Shown here: piece by piece, positions 1-8,450 of the stretch
How positions within the stretch are numbered: the stretch's first letter is position 1
How the letters are laid out: every line of letters begins with the position of its first letter
Assembly (NCBI RefSeq): GCF_000374305.1
Contig: NZ_KB894100.1
Coordinates: 124,001 to 188,000, forward strand
Origin: Actinomadura flavalba DSM 45200
GTDB taxonomy: Bacteria > Actinomycetota > Actinomycetes > Streptosporangiales > Streptosporangiaceae
Length of the DNA: 64,000 nucleotides
Direction: 5' to 3'
Position numbers and translations under genes: made by a program
Notes under the pieces: model-generated
Database searches by the model: none
The model's input: only the letters and a program-made list of their open reading frames with translations
What the model was told of the DNA's origin: nothing

Positions 1-10
1 GGAGATGCGC
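1..10 (+). promoter_or_regulatory. GGAGATGCGC motif, copy upstream of the sugar genes
   Basis: The first ten bases read GGAGATGCGC. The same decamer or its complement recurs in the divergent promoter regions at 5932-5994 and 9899-9949. Here it lies 83 nt upstream of the C-methyltransferase gene; a partner half-site, if any, is outside the window. No coding region is supported in 1-92. Confidence 0.35.
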
Positions 11-92
11 GGGCCGTCGCGGCGTCGGAAGCTGGGCCCGCGGGTCGGCCCCGCCGCGCGGACGGCGCGGCCGACGAGACCACGGAGAAAGG

Positions 93-1319
93 GTGTGCCG
101 CGTGACCGGATGCCGGATCTGCGGAGGCGCCGTCGAGGAGTTCCTCGACCTCGGCCGACAGCCCCTTTCGGACGCGTTCCGGCGTCCGGACGACGACGCG
201 GAGGAGTTCTTCTACCGGCTCGCGGTCGGCCAGTGCGGCGACTGCACGATGGTGCAGTTGATGGAGGAGGTTCCGCGCGAGCGGATGTTCCACGAGGACT
301 ACCCGTACCACTCGTCGGGCTCGGCGGTGATGCGCGAGCACTTCACCCGCACGGCCCTCGGCTTCCTCGGCACCGAGCTGGACCACGACGACGCGTTCAT
401 GGTCGAGATCGGCTGCAACGACGGGGTGCTGCTACGCACCGTCGCTGACGCGGGCGTGCGGCACCTGGGCTTCGAGCCGTCCGGCGGCGTCGCCGCGCTC
501 GCCGCCGCCGCCGGGGTGCGGGTGCGCACCGAGTTCTTCGAGGAGGAGACGGCCGCGGCCGTCCGCGCCGCCGAGGGGCCCGCCGACGTCATCTTCGCGG
601 CCAACACCATCTGCCACATCCCCTACCTGGACTCGGTGCTGCGCGGCGCCGACGCCCTGCTCGGCCCCGACGGCGTCTTCGTCTTCGAGGACCCGTACTG
701 GGGCGACATCGTCGCCAAGACCTCCTTCGACCAGATCTACGACGAGCACTTCTACCTGTTCACCGTCCGGTCGGTGTCGGAGCTGGCCGAGCGGTTCGGG
801 TTCGCGCTCGTCGACATCGAACGGCTGCCCGTCCACGGCGGCGAGATCCGCTACACGCTCGCCCGCGCCGGGGCCCGCACGCCCTCGCCCGCGGTCGCCG
901 AGGCGCGCGCCGCCGAGGACGCGCGGCGGCTGACCGCCCCGGACGTGCTCACCGGCTTCGCCACGTCGGTCGCGGCGATCCGCGACGACCTGGTCGCGCT
1001 GCTGCGCACGCTGCGCGCCGAGGGACGCACCGTCGCCGCCTACGGCGCCACGGCCAAGAGCGCCACCGTCGCCAACTACTGCGGCATCGGGCCCGACCTG
1101 GTCTCCTACGTCTGCGACACGACCCCGGCCAAGCAGCACCGCGTCACGCCAGGGATGCACATCCCCGTCGAGCCGCCGGAGACGTTCGCCGGGAGCTACC
1201 CCGACTACGCGCTGCTGTTCGCCTGGAACCACGCCGAGGAGATCATGGCCAAGGAGGAGGGCTTCCGGGCCTCCGGCGGCAAGTGGATCGGGTACGTGCC
1301 CGACGTCAGGGTGAGCTGA
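93..1319 (+). CDS. NDP-sugar C-methyltransferase (EvaC/TylCIII type)
   Basis: Predicted SAM-dependent C-methyltransferase that adds the branch methyl group to C-3 of a keto-sugar nucleotide. The 408-residue length matches the EvaC/TylCIII/TcaB9 family. An N-terminal zinc site is visible (Cys7, Cys10, Cys48, Cys51), followed by the SAM-binding stretch VEIGCNDGVL (residues 104-113). An IYDEHF segment carries the Tyr/Glu/His set that the TcaB9 structure places at the active site. The C-terminal half fits the Methyltransf_14 domain. GTG at 93 has GGAGAAA 5 nt upstream; GTG at 102 is an alternative start. The stop codon directly abuts the GTG of the next gene. Substrate is inferred from the neighbouring 2,3-dehydratase and aminotransferase; family assignment is firm, exact sugar is not. 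Confidence 0.9.
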   Translation: MCRVTGCRICGGAVEEFLDLGRQPLSDAFRRPDDDAEEFFYRLAVGQCGDCTMVQLMEEVPRERMFHEDYPYHSSGSAVMREHFTRTALGFLGTELDHDDAFMVEIGCNDGVLLRTVADAGVRHLGFEPSGGVAALAAAAGVRVRTEFFEEETAAAVRAAEGPADVIFAANTICHIPYLDSVLRGADALLGPDGVFVFEDPYWGDIVAKTSFDQIYDEHFYLFTVRSVSELAERFGFALVDIERLPVHGGEIRYTLARAGARTPSPAVAEARAAEDARRLTAPDVLTGFATSVAAIRDDLVALLRTLRAEGRTVAAYGATAKSATVANYCGIGPDLVSYVCDTTPAKQHRVTPGMHIPVEPPETFAGSYPDYALLFAWNHAEEIMAKEEGFRASGGKWIGYVPDVRVS

Positions 1320-2048
1320 GTGCGCGGCGTCTCCCCGATCTACTCGCGGGCGGAGATCTACGACGCGGTGTACCGGGGCCGGGGCCGGGACTACCGCGCC
1401 GACTCCGCCCGGCTCACCGCCCTGGTCCGCGAACGCAACCCCGCCGCGTCGTCGCTGCTCGACGTCGCCTGCGGCACCGGCGCGAACCTCGCGCACTTCG
1501 CCGCCGACTTCCCCGACGTCGCCGGCGTCGACCTGGCGCCCGACATGCTGCGCGTCGCGCGGGAACGGCTGCCCGGCGCGCTGCTGCACGAGGGCGACAT
1601 GCGCTCGTTCGAGCTGGGCCGCCGCTTCGACGCCGTCACCTGCCTGTTCAGCTCGATCGGCTACGTGGACGACCTGGCGCAGCTCACCGCCGCCCTGGAA
1701 CGCTGCGTCGCCCACCTCAACCCCGGCGGCGTCATGCTCATCGAGCCGTGGCACTTCACCGAGAACGCGCTGTCCGGGCACGTCACGGGCGACACCGTCG
1801 CGGTGGACGGGCGCACCATCTCCCGGATGTCGCACACCGTCCGGGAGGGGGACGGGCACCGGATGACCGTGCACTACCTCGTCGCGGACGCCGCGTCCGG
1901 CATCGACCACTTCACCGACCTGCACATGCTCGCGCTGTTCAGCCGCGCCGAGTACGAGCGCGCGTTCACCGACGCGGGCGCGGCCCGGCTGGAGTTCCTG
2001 GACACCGGGCCGGGACGGCCGGGGCTGTTCGTCGCCGTCCGGCCCTGA
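1320..2048 (+). CDS. NDP-aminosugar N-methyltransferase (DesVI/TylM1-like)
   Basis: Predicted SAM-dependent methyltransferase of the sugar N,N-dimethyltransferase group (DesVI, TylM1), 242 aa, the usual length. The N-terminal YSRAEIYDAVYRGRGRDY segment and the SAM motif LLDVACGTG (residues 46-54) are typical, as is the VDLAPDML acidic loop. It starts with GTG immediately after the TGA of the C-methyltransferase gene (zero spacing), so the two are co-transcribed and probably translationally coupled. With the DnmJ-like aminotransferase next door, the likely role is mono- or dimethylation of the new sugar amine. Whether one or two methyl groups are added cannot be read from sequence. Confidence 0.85.
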   Translation: MRGVSPIYSRAEIYDAVYRGRGRDYRADSARLTALVRERNPAASSLLDVACGTGANLAHFAADFPDVAGVDLAPDMLRVARERLPGALLHEGDMRSFELGRRFDAVTCLFSSIGYVDDLAQLTAALERCVAHLNPGGVMLIEPWHFTENALSGHVTGDTVAVDGRTISRMSHTVREGDGHRMTVHYLVADAASGIDHFTDLHMLALFSRAEYERAFTDAGAARLEFLDTGPGRPGLFVAVRP

Positions 2049-2050
2049 GA

Positions 2051-2100
2051 CGACCGGAACCGGCCGGGACCTCGCGCGAGGTCCCGGCCGGTTCCGGTCG
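2051..2100. terminator. Bidirectional hairpin between convergent genes
   Basis: A perfect 24-bp inverted repeat (2051-2074 against 2077-2100) fills the space between the convergent methyltransferase and aminotransferase genes. There is no T-tract on either side, but such long GC-rich stems between convergent genes are the usual actinomycete terminators. Confidence 0.85.
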
Positions 2101-2109
2101 CGGGGGGTC

Positions 2110-3219
2110 TCAGCCGCGCGCGAGGATGTCGCGCAGCGTCGAGATCACCTTGTCCTGGAGCCCCGGGTCGAGCGTGGGGTACATCGGCAGCGAGAAGATC
2201 TCGTCCGCCGCCGACTCGGTCTCGGGGAAGTCGCCCGTCCCGTAGCCGAGGTGGGCGAAGCCGGTCATCGTGTGCACCGGCCACGGGTAGCTGATGTTGA
2301 AGTGGAAGTCGTGGCCGCGCAGCGCCTCCATCACCGCGTCGCGCTGCGGGTGGCGGACCACGTAGACGTAGTAGACGTGGTCGTTGCCCTCGGCCGGGCC
2401 GGGCAGCAGCAGCCCGGTGTCGCCGAGGCCCTCCTCGTACCGGCGGGCGACGGCGCGGCGCGCGGCGATGTAGTCGTCCAGGCGGCCGAGCTTGCGGCGC
2501 AGGATCTCGGCGTGGACCTCGTCCAGCCGGGCGTTGTGGCCCGGGGTCTCCACGACGTAGTAGCGCTCCTCCATGCCGTAGTAGCGCAGCCGCCGCAGGT
2601 TCTCCTCGACGGTGTCGTCGGCGGTGACGACCGCGCCCGCGTCGCCGTAGGCGCCGAGCACCTTGGTCGGGTAGAACGAGAACGCGCCCGCGTCGCCGGT
2701 CGTCCCGGCGAGCCGGCCGTGCCGCCGGGCGCCGTGCGCCTGGGCGCAGTCCTCCAGCACCTTCAGCCCGTGCTGTTCGGCGAGGCGTTGCAGCGGCGCG
2801 AGGTCCACGCACTGCCCGTACAGGTGCACCGGCAGCAGGCAGCGCGTCCGCTCGGTGATCGCGGCGGCGACCTGCGCGGTGTCCATCAGGTACGTCTCGG
2901 GGTCGATGTCCACGAAGACGGGCCGCGCGCCCACGCCGTCGATCGCCAGGACGGTCGGCGCCGCGGTGTTCGACACCGTGATGACCTCGTCGCCGGGTCC
3001 GACCCCGATCGCCTGGAGCGCCAGCTTCACCGCGTTGGTGCCGTTGTCGACCCCCACGCAGTGCCCGATCCCGTGGTAGGCGGCGAACTCGGTCTCGAAG
3101 CCGCGCACGCTCTCCCCGAGGATGAGCCGGCCGGAACGGAAGACCGTGTCGACCGCGTCGAGGATGTCCTCTCTCTCGTTCTCGTACTCGCCCACGTAGT
3201 CCCATACGAGTGTCGGCAT
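2110..3219 (-). CDS. NDP-keto-sugar 3-aminotransferase (DnmJ/EvaB-like)
   Basis: PLP-dependent sugar aminotransferase of the DegT/DnrJ/EryC1 family, 369 aa. The sequence closely resembles what I recall of DnmJ (daunosamine) and Eva[36 protein letters not shown] and [13 protein letters not shown], the last with the Schiff-base lysine at position 186. These relatives aminate C-3 of 2-deoxy-3-keto sugars. ATG at 3219 follows GAGGGGCCG. It is the last gene of a minus-strand operon, 7 nt after the glycosyltransferase gene. Glutamate as amino donor is assumed from the family. C-3 regiochemistry is inferred; C-4 amination as in calicheamicin aminopentose is an alternative. Confidence 0.9.
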   Translation of the reverse strand: MPTLVWDYVGEYENEREDILDAVDTVFRSGRLILGESVRGFETEFAAYHGIGHCVGVDNGTNAVKLALQAIGVGPGDEVITVSNTAAPTVLAIDGVGARPVFVDIDPETYLMDTAQVAAAITERTRCLLPVHLYGQCVDLAPLQRLAEQHGLKVLEDCAQAHGARRHGRLAGTTGDAGAFSFYPTKVLGAYGDAGAVVTADDTVEENLRRLRYYGMEERYYVVETPGHNARLDEVHAEILRRKLGRLDDYIAARRAVARRYEEGLGDTGLLLPGPAEGNDHVYYVYVVRHPQRDAVMEALRGHDFHFNISYPWPVHTMTGFAHLGYGTGDFPETESAADEIFSLPMYPTLDPGLQDKVISTLRDILARG

Positions 3220-3226
3220 CGGCCCC

Positions 3227-4555
3227 TCACCCTTCCGTCGCGGTCAGCTTCTCGAGTTCGACGGCGATGTCGGCGGGGCCCGGACGGCTCCGCCACTCGC
3301 GCTGGAGTTCCAGCGCCGCCGCCCGGTGCGACGGGTCACCGAGCACCTTGGCGATCGTGGCGCGGATCTCCGTCACCGAGTCCGTCTGGTGGTTGAGCGC
3401 GGCGCCGGCGCCGCGCTCGGCGATGTAGCCCGACAGCCACGAGTCGGTGTCGCGGTCGGCGTTGGTCACCGAGATGGCGTCGCCCTCGCCGCTGAAGATC
3501 TGCCGCAGCTTCTCGTCGGTGTGGAACACGAGTTGCGGGACGCCCGCCGCGATCGACGACAGGAACGCGCCGCTGGAACCGTGGTGCACCACCGCCGAGC
3601 ACGTCGGCAGGAGCTGCGACAGCGGCACGTACTCCACGACGCGGACGTTGTCCGGCAGCCGGGGCACCTGCTTGAGCTGCTCCTCGTCGCAGGTGGCGAT
3701 CACCTCGACGTCCAGCTCCCCGAGCGCCTCCAGCACCTTGGTCAGCCGAGGGTCGCCGCCGCGCTGCCACAGCCGGACCGACAGCCCGAGCGTCACCGCG
3801 ACGCGCGGCTTGGCCGGGGGCGTGTGCAGCCACTCGGGCTTGACGGCGCCGCCGTTGTAGGTGATCCAGCGGACGGGCAGCGTGTCGGGGCCGGGGGTGA
3901 GGCTGCGCGCGGGCGGCAGCGGGTCCAGCGAGCGGGCGCCGAGCACCAGGTCGTCGTCGAGCGGCACCCCGTACCGTTCCGCGACCGGGCGCAGCGCCTC
4001 CAGCAGCGGTTCGCCGCCGAGCGCGTCGGTCTCCGGCCCGCCCCGCTCGGCCAGGACCTTGTGCGCCCAGCCGCTGTAGTCCGGCCCGATGAGGATGCGC
4101 GCGTGCGGCGCCCCGCACGCGCGCGCCACGATGCCGCCGAGCGGGAACCAGGCGTCCCACAGCACCAGGTCGGGCTTCCATTTCCGCGCGAACTCGATCA
4201 GGCCGTCGATGTCGGCGCGCGGTTCGCGCTGGAGGAAGAACCGGGCGTTGAACGCGTAGTACTGGTAGTAGGTGTCCCACCAGTCCTGCTCGTCCTCGTT
4301 CAGGCCGAGCACCTCGGTGTACCGCTGTCGCTTCTCCTGGTCGGGGAGCAGCCCGAGGCGCTTCCAGTTCGCCAGCGACAGCGGGGTCGGCTCGCCGAAC
4401 GACACCGCCGGGAGCCCGGCGGCCACCGCGTCGGCGTCCCCGCCGGGCATCGTGCCGAACACGACCTCGTGCCCGGCGAGCTGGAACGCCTGCGCGTACG
4501 GGACGGCGATGTACAGGTGGGCGGGATGGGGGACCGATGCGATCAGGACGCGCAT
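3227..4555 (-). CDS. Antibiotic glycosyltransferase (EryCIII/DesVII-like, GT1)
   Basis: Predicted GT-B glycosyltransferase, 442 aa, that transfers the finished deoxyaminosugar to an aglycone. It shows the N-terminal acceptor-side start [15 protein letters not shown], a C-terminal donor-binding segment [20 protein letters not shown] (the HHG motif of macrolide-type enzymes) and the [15 protein letters not shown] approach to it. ATG at 4555 has GAAGGAG at 9 nt. It sits between the 2,3-dehydratase (12 nt upstream) and aminotransferase (7 nt downstream) genes. DesVII/EryCIII enzymes usually need a P450-like activator protein; no such gene is in this window. The aglycone is unknown because no polyketide or peptide synthase lies here. 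Confidence 0.88.
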   Translation of the reverse strand: MRVLIASVPHPAHLYIAVPYAQAFQLAGHEVVFGTMPGGDADAVAAGLPAVSFGEPTPLSLANWKRLGLLPDQEKRQRYTEVLGLNEDEQDWWDTYYQYYAFNARFFLQREPRADIDGLIEFARKWKPDLVLWDAWFPLGGIVARACGAPHARILIGPDYSGWAHKVLAERGGPETDALGGEPLLEALRPVAERYGVPLDDDLVLGARSLDPLPPARSLTPGPDTLPVRWITYNGGAVKPEWLHTPPAKPRVAVTLGLSVRLWQRGGDPRLTKVLEALGELDVEVIATCDEEQLKQVPRLPDNVRVVEYVPLSQLLPTCSAVVHHGSSGAFLSSIAAGVPQLVFHTDEKLRQIFSGEGDAISVTNADRDTDSWLSGYIAERGAGAALNHQTDSVTEIRATIAKVLGDPSHRAAALELQREWRSRPGPADIAVELEKLTATEG

Positions 4556-4567
4556 CTCGGGGCTCCT

Positions 4568-5878
4568 TCAGGAGTCGTTCTCGGTGAGCGGTGAACGGGA
4601 CAGCAGGAAGAGCAGGCTGCGGTTCTCGATGGTCACGTAGTAGCTGTGCCGCTGGAGGTCCGCGAGCTGCCGGGGCGTGATCCACAGGTAGTCGTCCGGC
4701 ACCGCGACCGGGAAGTCGTCGCCGACCTCCGCGACGACGTAGCGGGTGCGGCCGTGCAGGAAGCGCCCGCCCTCCTCCGACTGGACGACGTCGTAGTGCA
4801 GCGTCGCGCGCTCGGGCCGCACGTGCTCCAGGAAGTCCGGCTCGGGGTCGCCGGCGCCGGGCGTCCAGCGGACGGTCGGTCCCATCTCCACGGTGTCGCG
4901 GTGCCCCGGCTGCACCTCGGCGTGCACCAGCACGTGCCGGACGCCGCCGATGTCGCGGACCAGCAGCGCCGCCAGGCCGACGCCGCGCGGGGCCAGCAGC
5001 GGCTGGCACCAGGCCGTCACCTCGCGGGTCTGCGCGTGGACCCGGACGCCGACGATGTCGAAGCCGCCGCCGTTCTCGGGCGCGATGCGCGCGCCGTCGG
5101 CGCGCCACCCGGGCAGCGCCGTGACGGGGGCGGGCCGCACCCGCATCCGGTAGGCGGCCTTGCGCCCGGTGAACCAGCTCTGGATCTCCTCGGGCGTGTG
5201 CAGCGCCCGTTCCCCGCCCGGCGCGGGGGCGGCGACGGCCGACAGGCAGGCCAGCACGGTCCGGGAGTCCATGTTGATGACGTCCGGGCGGCGCAGCAGC
5301 CGGTGCACCTGCTCCAGTGTCACCCAGCAGAAGTCGTCGTGCTCGGGCACGTCGCCGTCGACCTCGACGACGACGTTGCGGTTGCGCTTCTGGTGGAACC
5401 AGGCGCCCTGCTCGCATTGGAGCACGTCCACCAGGACCCGGCCGCGCTCGGGCTCGGTGAAGAACTCGACGTAGGGCGCGCGCGGCCCCCGGTGCACGCG
5501 CGTGTAGTTGCTGGACGTCGCCTGCACGGTGGGGGAGAGCTGCACCACGTCGGTGTTGCCCGGCTCCATCTTCGCCTGGAGCAGGAAGTGCCGGACCCCG
5601 CCGAACGTACGCGCGATGATTCCCAGAATGGCGATGTCGGACTGGATCAGAATCGGCTGCCACCACTCGCGGACGGCGCCGTGGTCGGTCTCCACGTGAA
5701 TTCCGCCGACGGTGAAGAAGCGTCCGGTGCGGTGCTCGAAAGAGCCGTTCTCGGGAACGTAGCCCCAGTGCTCGACCTCGGCCAGCGGAATGCGCGTCAC
5801 GCCGAAGGGGCGCTCCCGTTTCGCGGTGAGCCAGTCGGTGAGCGCCACGTCGTCGCCCGGGTCAAAGCGGTGCGTCAT
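4568..5878 (-). CDS. NDP-hexose/pentose 2,3-dehydratase (EvaA-like)
   Basis: Predicted C-2 deoxygenase of the EvaA/TylX3/DnmT family, 436 aa. Two homologous halves are visible, each with a QxIL(S)(D/N)I-type core followed by HFLLQAK (first) and HVLVHAE (second) and a closing VEVDGDVPEHDDFCWVTL / AEVGDDFPVAVPDDYLWITP segment. This is the internal duplication expected of the family. ATG at 5878 is preceded by GGAAGGGG. It opens the minus-strand operon dehydratase-glycosyltransferase-aminotransferase and is divergent from the sugar dehydrogenase. The immediate product of this family is an unstable 3,4-diketo sugar that must be captured by a ketoreductase or aminotransferase; here the aminotransferase is the evident partner. 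Confidence 0.88.
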   Translation of the reverse strand: MTHRFDPGDDVALTDWLTAKRERPFGVTRIPLAEVEHWGYVPENGSFEHRTGRFFTVGGIHVETDHGAVREWWQPILIQSDIAILGIIARTFGGVRHFLLQAKMEPGNTDVVQLSPTVQATSSNYTRVHRGPRAPYVEFFTEPERGRVLVDVLQCEQGAWFHQKRNRNVVVEVDGDVPEHDDFCWVTLEQVHRLLRRPDVINMDSRTVLACLSAVAAPAPGGERALHTPEEIQSWFTGRKAAYRMRVRPAPVTALPGWRADGARIAPENGGGFDIVGVRVHAQTREVTAWCQPLLAPRGVGLAALLVRDIGGVRHVLVHAEVQPGHRDTVEMGPTVRWTPGAGDPEPDFLEHVRPERATLHYDVVQSEEGGRFLHGRTRYVVAEVGDDFPVAVPDDYLWITPRQLADLQRHSYYVTIENRSLLFLLSRSPLTENDS

Positions 5879-5931
5879 CGGTCCCCTTCCGCGGACGGCT
5901 CCGACTCATGGTTCCGCCGGGCGCCGCGCGG

Positions 5932-5994
5932 ACGCATCTCCGAGAATGCGGTGGCCGCATTCGACCGCTTTCGAGGGCATCGCCGAAGATGCGC
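5932..5994. promoter_or_regulatory. Divergent sugar-gene promoter region with GGAGATGCGC-like half-sites
   Basis: The 180-nt divergent region between the dehydratase and dehydrogenase genes contains ACGCATCTCC (5932-5941) and, inverted, GAAGATGCGC (5985-5994), both one mismatch from the motif at 1-10 and at 9899-9949. Between them lies a perfect 8-3-8 inverted repeat, GAATGCGG/CCGCATTC (5944-5962). A second short dyad GCATC-N6-GATGC spans 5977-5992. The arrangement looks like an operator for a dimeric regulator; which protein binds is unknown. Confidence 0.5.
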
Positions 5995-6058
5995 GGTCGC
6001 GCGGGCCGGGGACACGCTGACGGTGGTCCATAACACTTCTTCGGCAGATGGGCGGCAC

Positions 6059-7408
6059 ATGCGTTTCTTCTCCGACCGCGAACGGATCTCCGTCGCGGTC
6101 ATCGGGCTCGGATATGTGGGATCGACGGTCGCGGCGGTGCTGGCCGACGGCGACGTCGACGTGGTGGGCATCGACATCGACCCGGAGGTGGTCGCGCGGC
6201 TGAACGAACGGCGGGTGCACTTCAGCGAACCCGGGCTTCCGGAGCTGCTGAACGCGGCGCTGGACTCGAGGCGGCTGCGCGCCACGACGGGTTTCGACGA
6301 CGTCGGTACGGTCGACGTCGTGATCATCGCGGTGAACACCCCGGTCCGCGAGGGCGGGCTGGTGGACGTCTACCTCAGCAGCGCCTGCGCCGAGGTGGGA
6401 CGCCGGCTGCGCCCCGGGCAGCTCGTCATCCTCAAGAGCACGGTCCCGCCCGGGGTCTCCCGGTCGCTGGCCGTGCCGGTGCTGGAGAGCGGCGGGCTGC
6501 GCGCGGGCGAGGACTTCGGCGTCGTGTTCTGCCCCGAACGCCTCTCGGAGGGCCAGGCCCTGCACGAGCTGCGCACGTTCCCGATCGCGATCGGCGGGCA
6601 CGACCCCGACGCCGCCGCCGCGGCGGCGGCGTTCTGGCGGCGGACGCTCGGCGCCGAGGTGCTGCCGTGCGGATCGCTGGAGGCCGCCGAGATGGTCAAG
6701 CTCGCCAACAACTGGTGGATCGACCACAACATCGCCATGGCCAACGAACTCGCCAAGCTCTGCGGCGTCCTGGACGTCGACGTCCTGGAGGTCATCGCGG
6801 CGGCCAACACCATGCGCAAGAACAGCGGCAACGTCAACATCCTGCTGCCCGGCGTCGGCGTCGGCGGCTCCTGCCTCACCAAGGACCCGTGGATGGTGTG
6901 GCAGGCGGGACGCGACCACGACATCGACCTGCGCACGGTGCCCGTCGCCCGCGAGGTCAACGACACCATGCCCGGCTACACCGCCGACCTCGTCGCCCGG
7001 GAACTGGCCCTGCTGGACCGGCCGCTGGCCGGGGCGCGCATCGCCGTCCTCGGCGTCGCGTTCAAGAACAACACCGGCGACCTGCGCGCCACGCCGACCC
7101 TCCCGGTCGTCGCGGCGCTGCGCGACGGCGGCGCCGACGTCGTCCTGCACGACCCGCTCGCCGAGCCCGGCGAGGTCGCCAAGCTGTTCGGGCAGACGCC
7201 CGTGCCCGACGTCCGGGACGCGCTGGCGGGCGCGGACTGTATCGCGGTGCTGGCCCGGCACGACGTCTTCGACGAGCTGGACTTCGCCGAGCTGCGCCCG
7301 CACGTGGCCGAGCACTGCGTCGTGATCGACGGCCGGGCGCACTACCCGGCGGCGACCGTCGAACGGCTCCGGGGGCTCGGCTACGCCTACCGGGGCATCG
7401 GGCGGTGA
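6059..7408 (+). CDS. Nucleotide-sugar 6-dehydrogenase (UDP-glucose DH family)
   Basis: NAD-dependent four-electron dehydrogenase, 449 aa, predicted to oxidise NDP-glucose to NDP-glucuronate. The N-terminal Rossmann start is VAVIGLGYVGSTVA, the middle domain has EAAEMVKLANN, and the catalytic cysteine is Cys272 in GVGVGGSCLTKDP. The C-terminal UDP-binding domain includes VLGVAFKNNTGDLRATPT. ATG at 6059 was chosen because the conserved Rossmann strand starts 11 residues later, although the frame stays open far upstream. The stop overlaps the GTG of the decarboxylase gene, so the two are coupled. The calicheamicin pair CalS8/CalS9 is a precedent for this enzyme in aminopentose biosynthesis. UDP versus TDP specificity is not visible. 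Confidence 0.88.
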   Translation: MRFFSDRERISVAVIGLGYVGSTVAAVLADGDVDVVGIDIDPEVVARLNERRVHFSEPGLPELLNAALDSRRLRATTGFDDVGTVDVVIIAVNTPVREGGLVDVYLSSACAEVGRRLRPGQLVILKSTVPPGVSRSLAVPVLESGGLRAGEDFGVVFCPERLSEGQALHELRTFPIAIGGHDPDAAAAAAAFWRRTLGAEVLPCGSLEAAEMVKLANNWWIDHNIAMANELAKLCGVLDVDVLEVIAAANTMRKNSGNVNILLPGVGVGGSCLTKDPWMVWQAGRDHDIDLRTVPVAREVNDTMPGYTADLVARELALLDRPLAGARIAVLGVAFKNNTGDLRATPTLPVVAALRDGGADVVLHDPLAEPGEVAKLFGQTPVPDVRDALAGADCIAVLARHDVFDELDFAELRPHVAEHCVVIDGRAHYPAATVERLRGLGYAYRGIGR

Positions 7409-8409
7409 GCGGCGTGACGAGCGGCACGAAGGTCGCGGTCACCGGCGGCTGCGGGTTCCTCGGCAGCCACCTGGTGGACGCGCTCGCGGCGCGCGGCCAC
7501 GAGATCACCGTGCTCGACGGCGGCTCCCCGCCGCCCGACCAGAAGACCGACGGCGTCCACTACGTCCCGGCCGACGTGCGCGACCCCGCCGACGTCACGG
7601 CGGGACTGCCCGACGACGTCGAGGTCGTCTACCACCTCGCCGCCGTCGTCGGCGTCGACCGGTACCTGGACCGGCCGCTGGACGTCATCGACATCAACCT
7701 GCTCGGCACCCGCAACGTCCTGGAGCGGGCGTCGCGGACCGGCGCGCGCGTCGTCGTCGCCAGCACCAGCGAGGTCTTCGGGAAGAACCCGGCCGTGCCG
7801 TGGGCCGAGGACGCCGACCGCGTCCTCGGCTCCACCTCGGTGGACCGCTGGTGCTACTCCTCCAGCAAGGCCCTGGCCGAGCACCTGGTGTTCGGCTACG
7901 TGCGGGAGAAGGGGCTGAACGCCTCGATCGTCCGGTACTTCAACGTCTACGGCCCGCGTCAGCGGCCCGCGTTCGTGGTGAGCCGGGGCGTGCACCGGGC
8001 GCTGAACGGCCTGCCGCCGGTGCTCTACGACGACGGCGGCCAGACGCGCTGCTTCACCTACGTCCAGGACGCGATCGACGCGACGATCGCCGTGGCCGGG
8101 CATCCGGCGGCGACGGGCGAGGCGTTCAACGTCGGCAGCCACACCGAGACCTCGGTCGGCGAGGTGACGGCCCTCATCGCGGAACTGACGGGCGCCGCGC
8201 CGCCCGCGCCGGTCGCGACCGCCGACGCGCTCGGCGCCCGCTACCAGGACCTGCGCCGCCGCATTCCGGACACCCGCAAGATCGGTGAGCGGGTCGGCTG
8301 GACGTGCTCGACGGACCTGCGCGACGGCCTGGCCCACACGATCGACTGGGCCCGGCGCAACCCGTGGTGGCTGGCCCAGGACGACAGCGGCCTGTCGGCC
8401 CCCGGCTGA
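7405..8409 (+). CDS. NDP-glucuronate decarboxylase (UXS/ArnA-like SDR)
   Basis: Extended-SDR enzyme, 334 aa, predicted to decarboxylate NDP-glucuronate to an NDP-4-keto-pentose or NDP-xylose. The NAD-binding motif is VTGGCGFLGSH and the catalytic pair is in RWCYSSSKALAEH. The residues that set ArnA/UXS decarboxylases apart from epimerases are present: STSEVFG (ArnA Ser433/Glu434 equivalent) and DGGQTRCFTYVQD (ArnA Arg619 equivalent). GTG at 7405 overlaps the dehydrogenase TGA (GTGA). ArnA-type enzymes release the 4-keto-pentose while UXS re-reduces it to xylose; only the former would feed the 2,3-dehydratase directly. An epimerase label would be the default alternative, but the decarboxylase signature argues against it. 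Confidence 0.82.
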   Translation: MSGVTSGTKVAVTGGCGFLGSHLVDALAARGHEITVLDGGSPPPDQKTDGVHYVPADVRDPADVTAGLPDDVEVVYHLAAVVGVDRYLDRPLDVIDINLLGTRNVLERASRTGARVVVASTSEVFGKNPAVPWAEDADRVLGSTSVDRWCYSSSKALAEHLVFGYVREKGLNASIVRYFNVYGPRQRPAFVVSRGVHRALNGLPPVLYDDGGQTRCFTYVQDAIDATIAVAGHPAATGEAFNVGSHTETSVGEVTALIAELTGAAPPAPVATADALGARYQDLRRRIPDTRKIGERVGWTCSTDLRDGLAHTIDWARRNPWWLAQDDSGLSAPG

Positions 8410-8413
8410 AGCG

Positions 8414-8446
8414 GAGGACGGCCCCGGCGAGCCCGGGGCCGTCCTC
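8414..8446. terminator. Hairpin between convergent genes
   Basis: A perfect 14-bp stem (8414-8427 with 8433-8446) and 5-nt loop lies just after the decarboxylase stop and immediately before the convergent solute-binding-like gene stop. Confidence 0.8.
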
Positions 8447-8450
8447 TCGC

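Noticed and set aside
432-1925. Long minus-strand open frame antisense to the methyltransferase genes
   Set aside because: It is a by-product of high third-position GC in the real plus-strand genes; its product is low-complexity and matches no family.
5961-5990. Possible StrR-type site (TTCGACCG ... CCGAA) in the divergent sugar promoter
   Set aside because: One arm matches only about half of the GTTCGACTG consensus and the spacing is off by one; too weak to report as a binding site.
4646-6058. Upstream in-frame extension of the sugar dehydrogenase
   Set aside because: It runs antisense through the 2,3-dehydratase gene; the Rossmann start lies just after ATG 6059.
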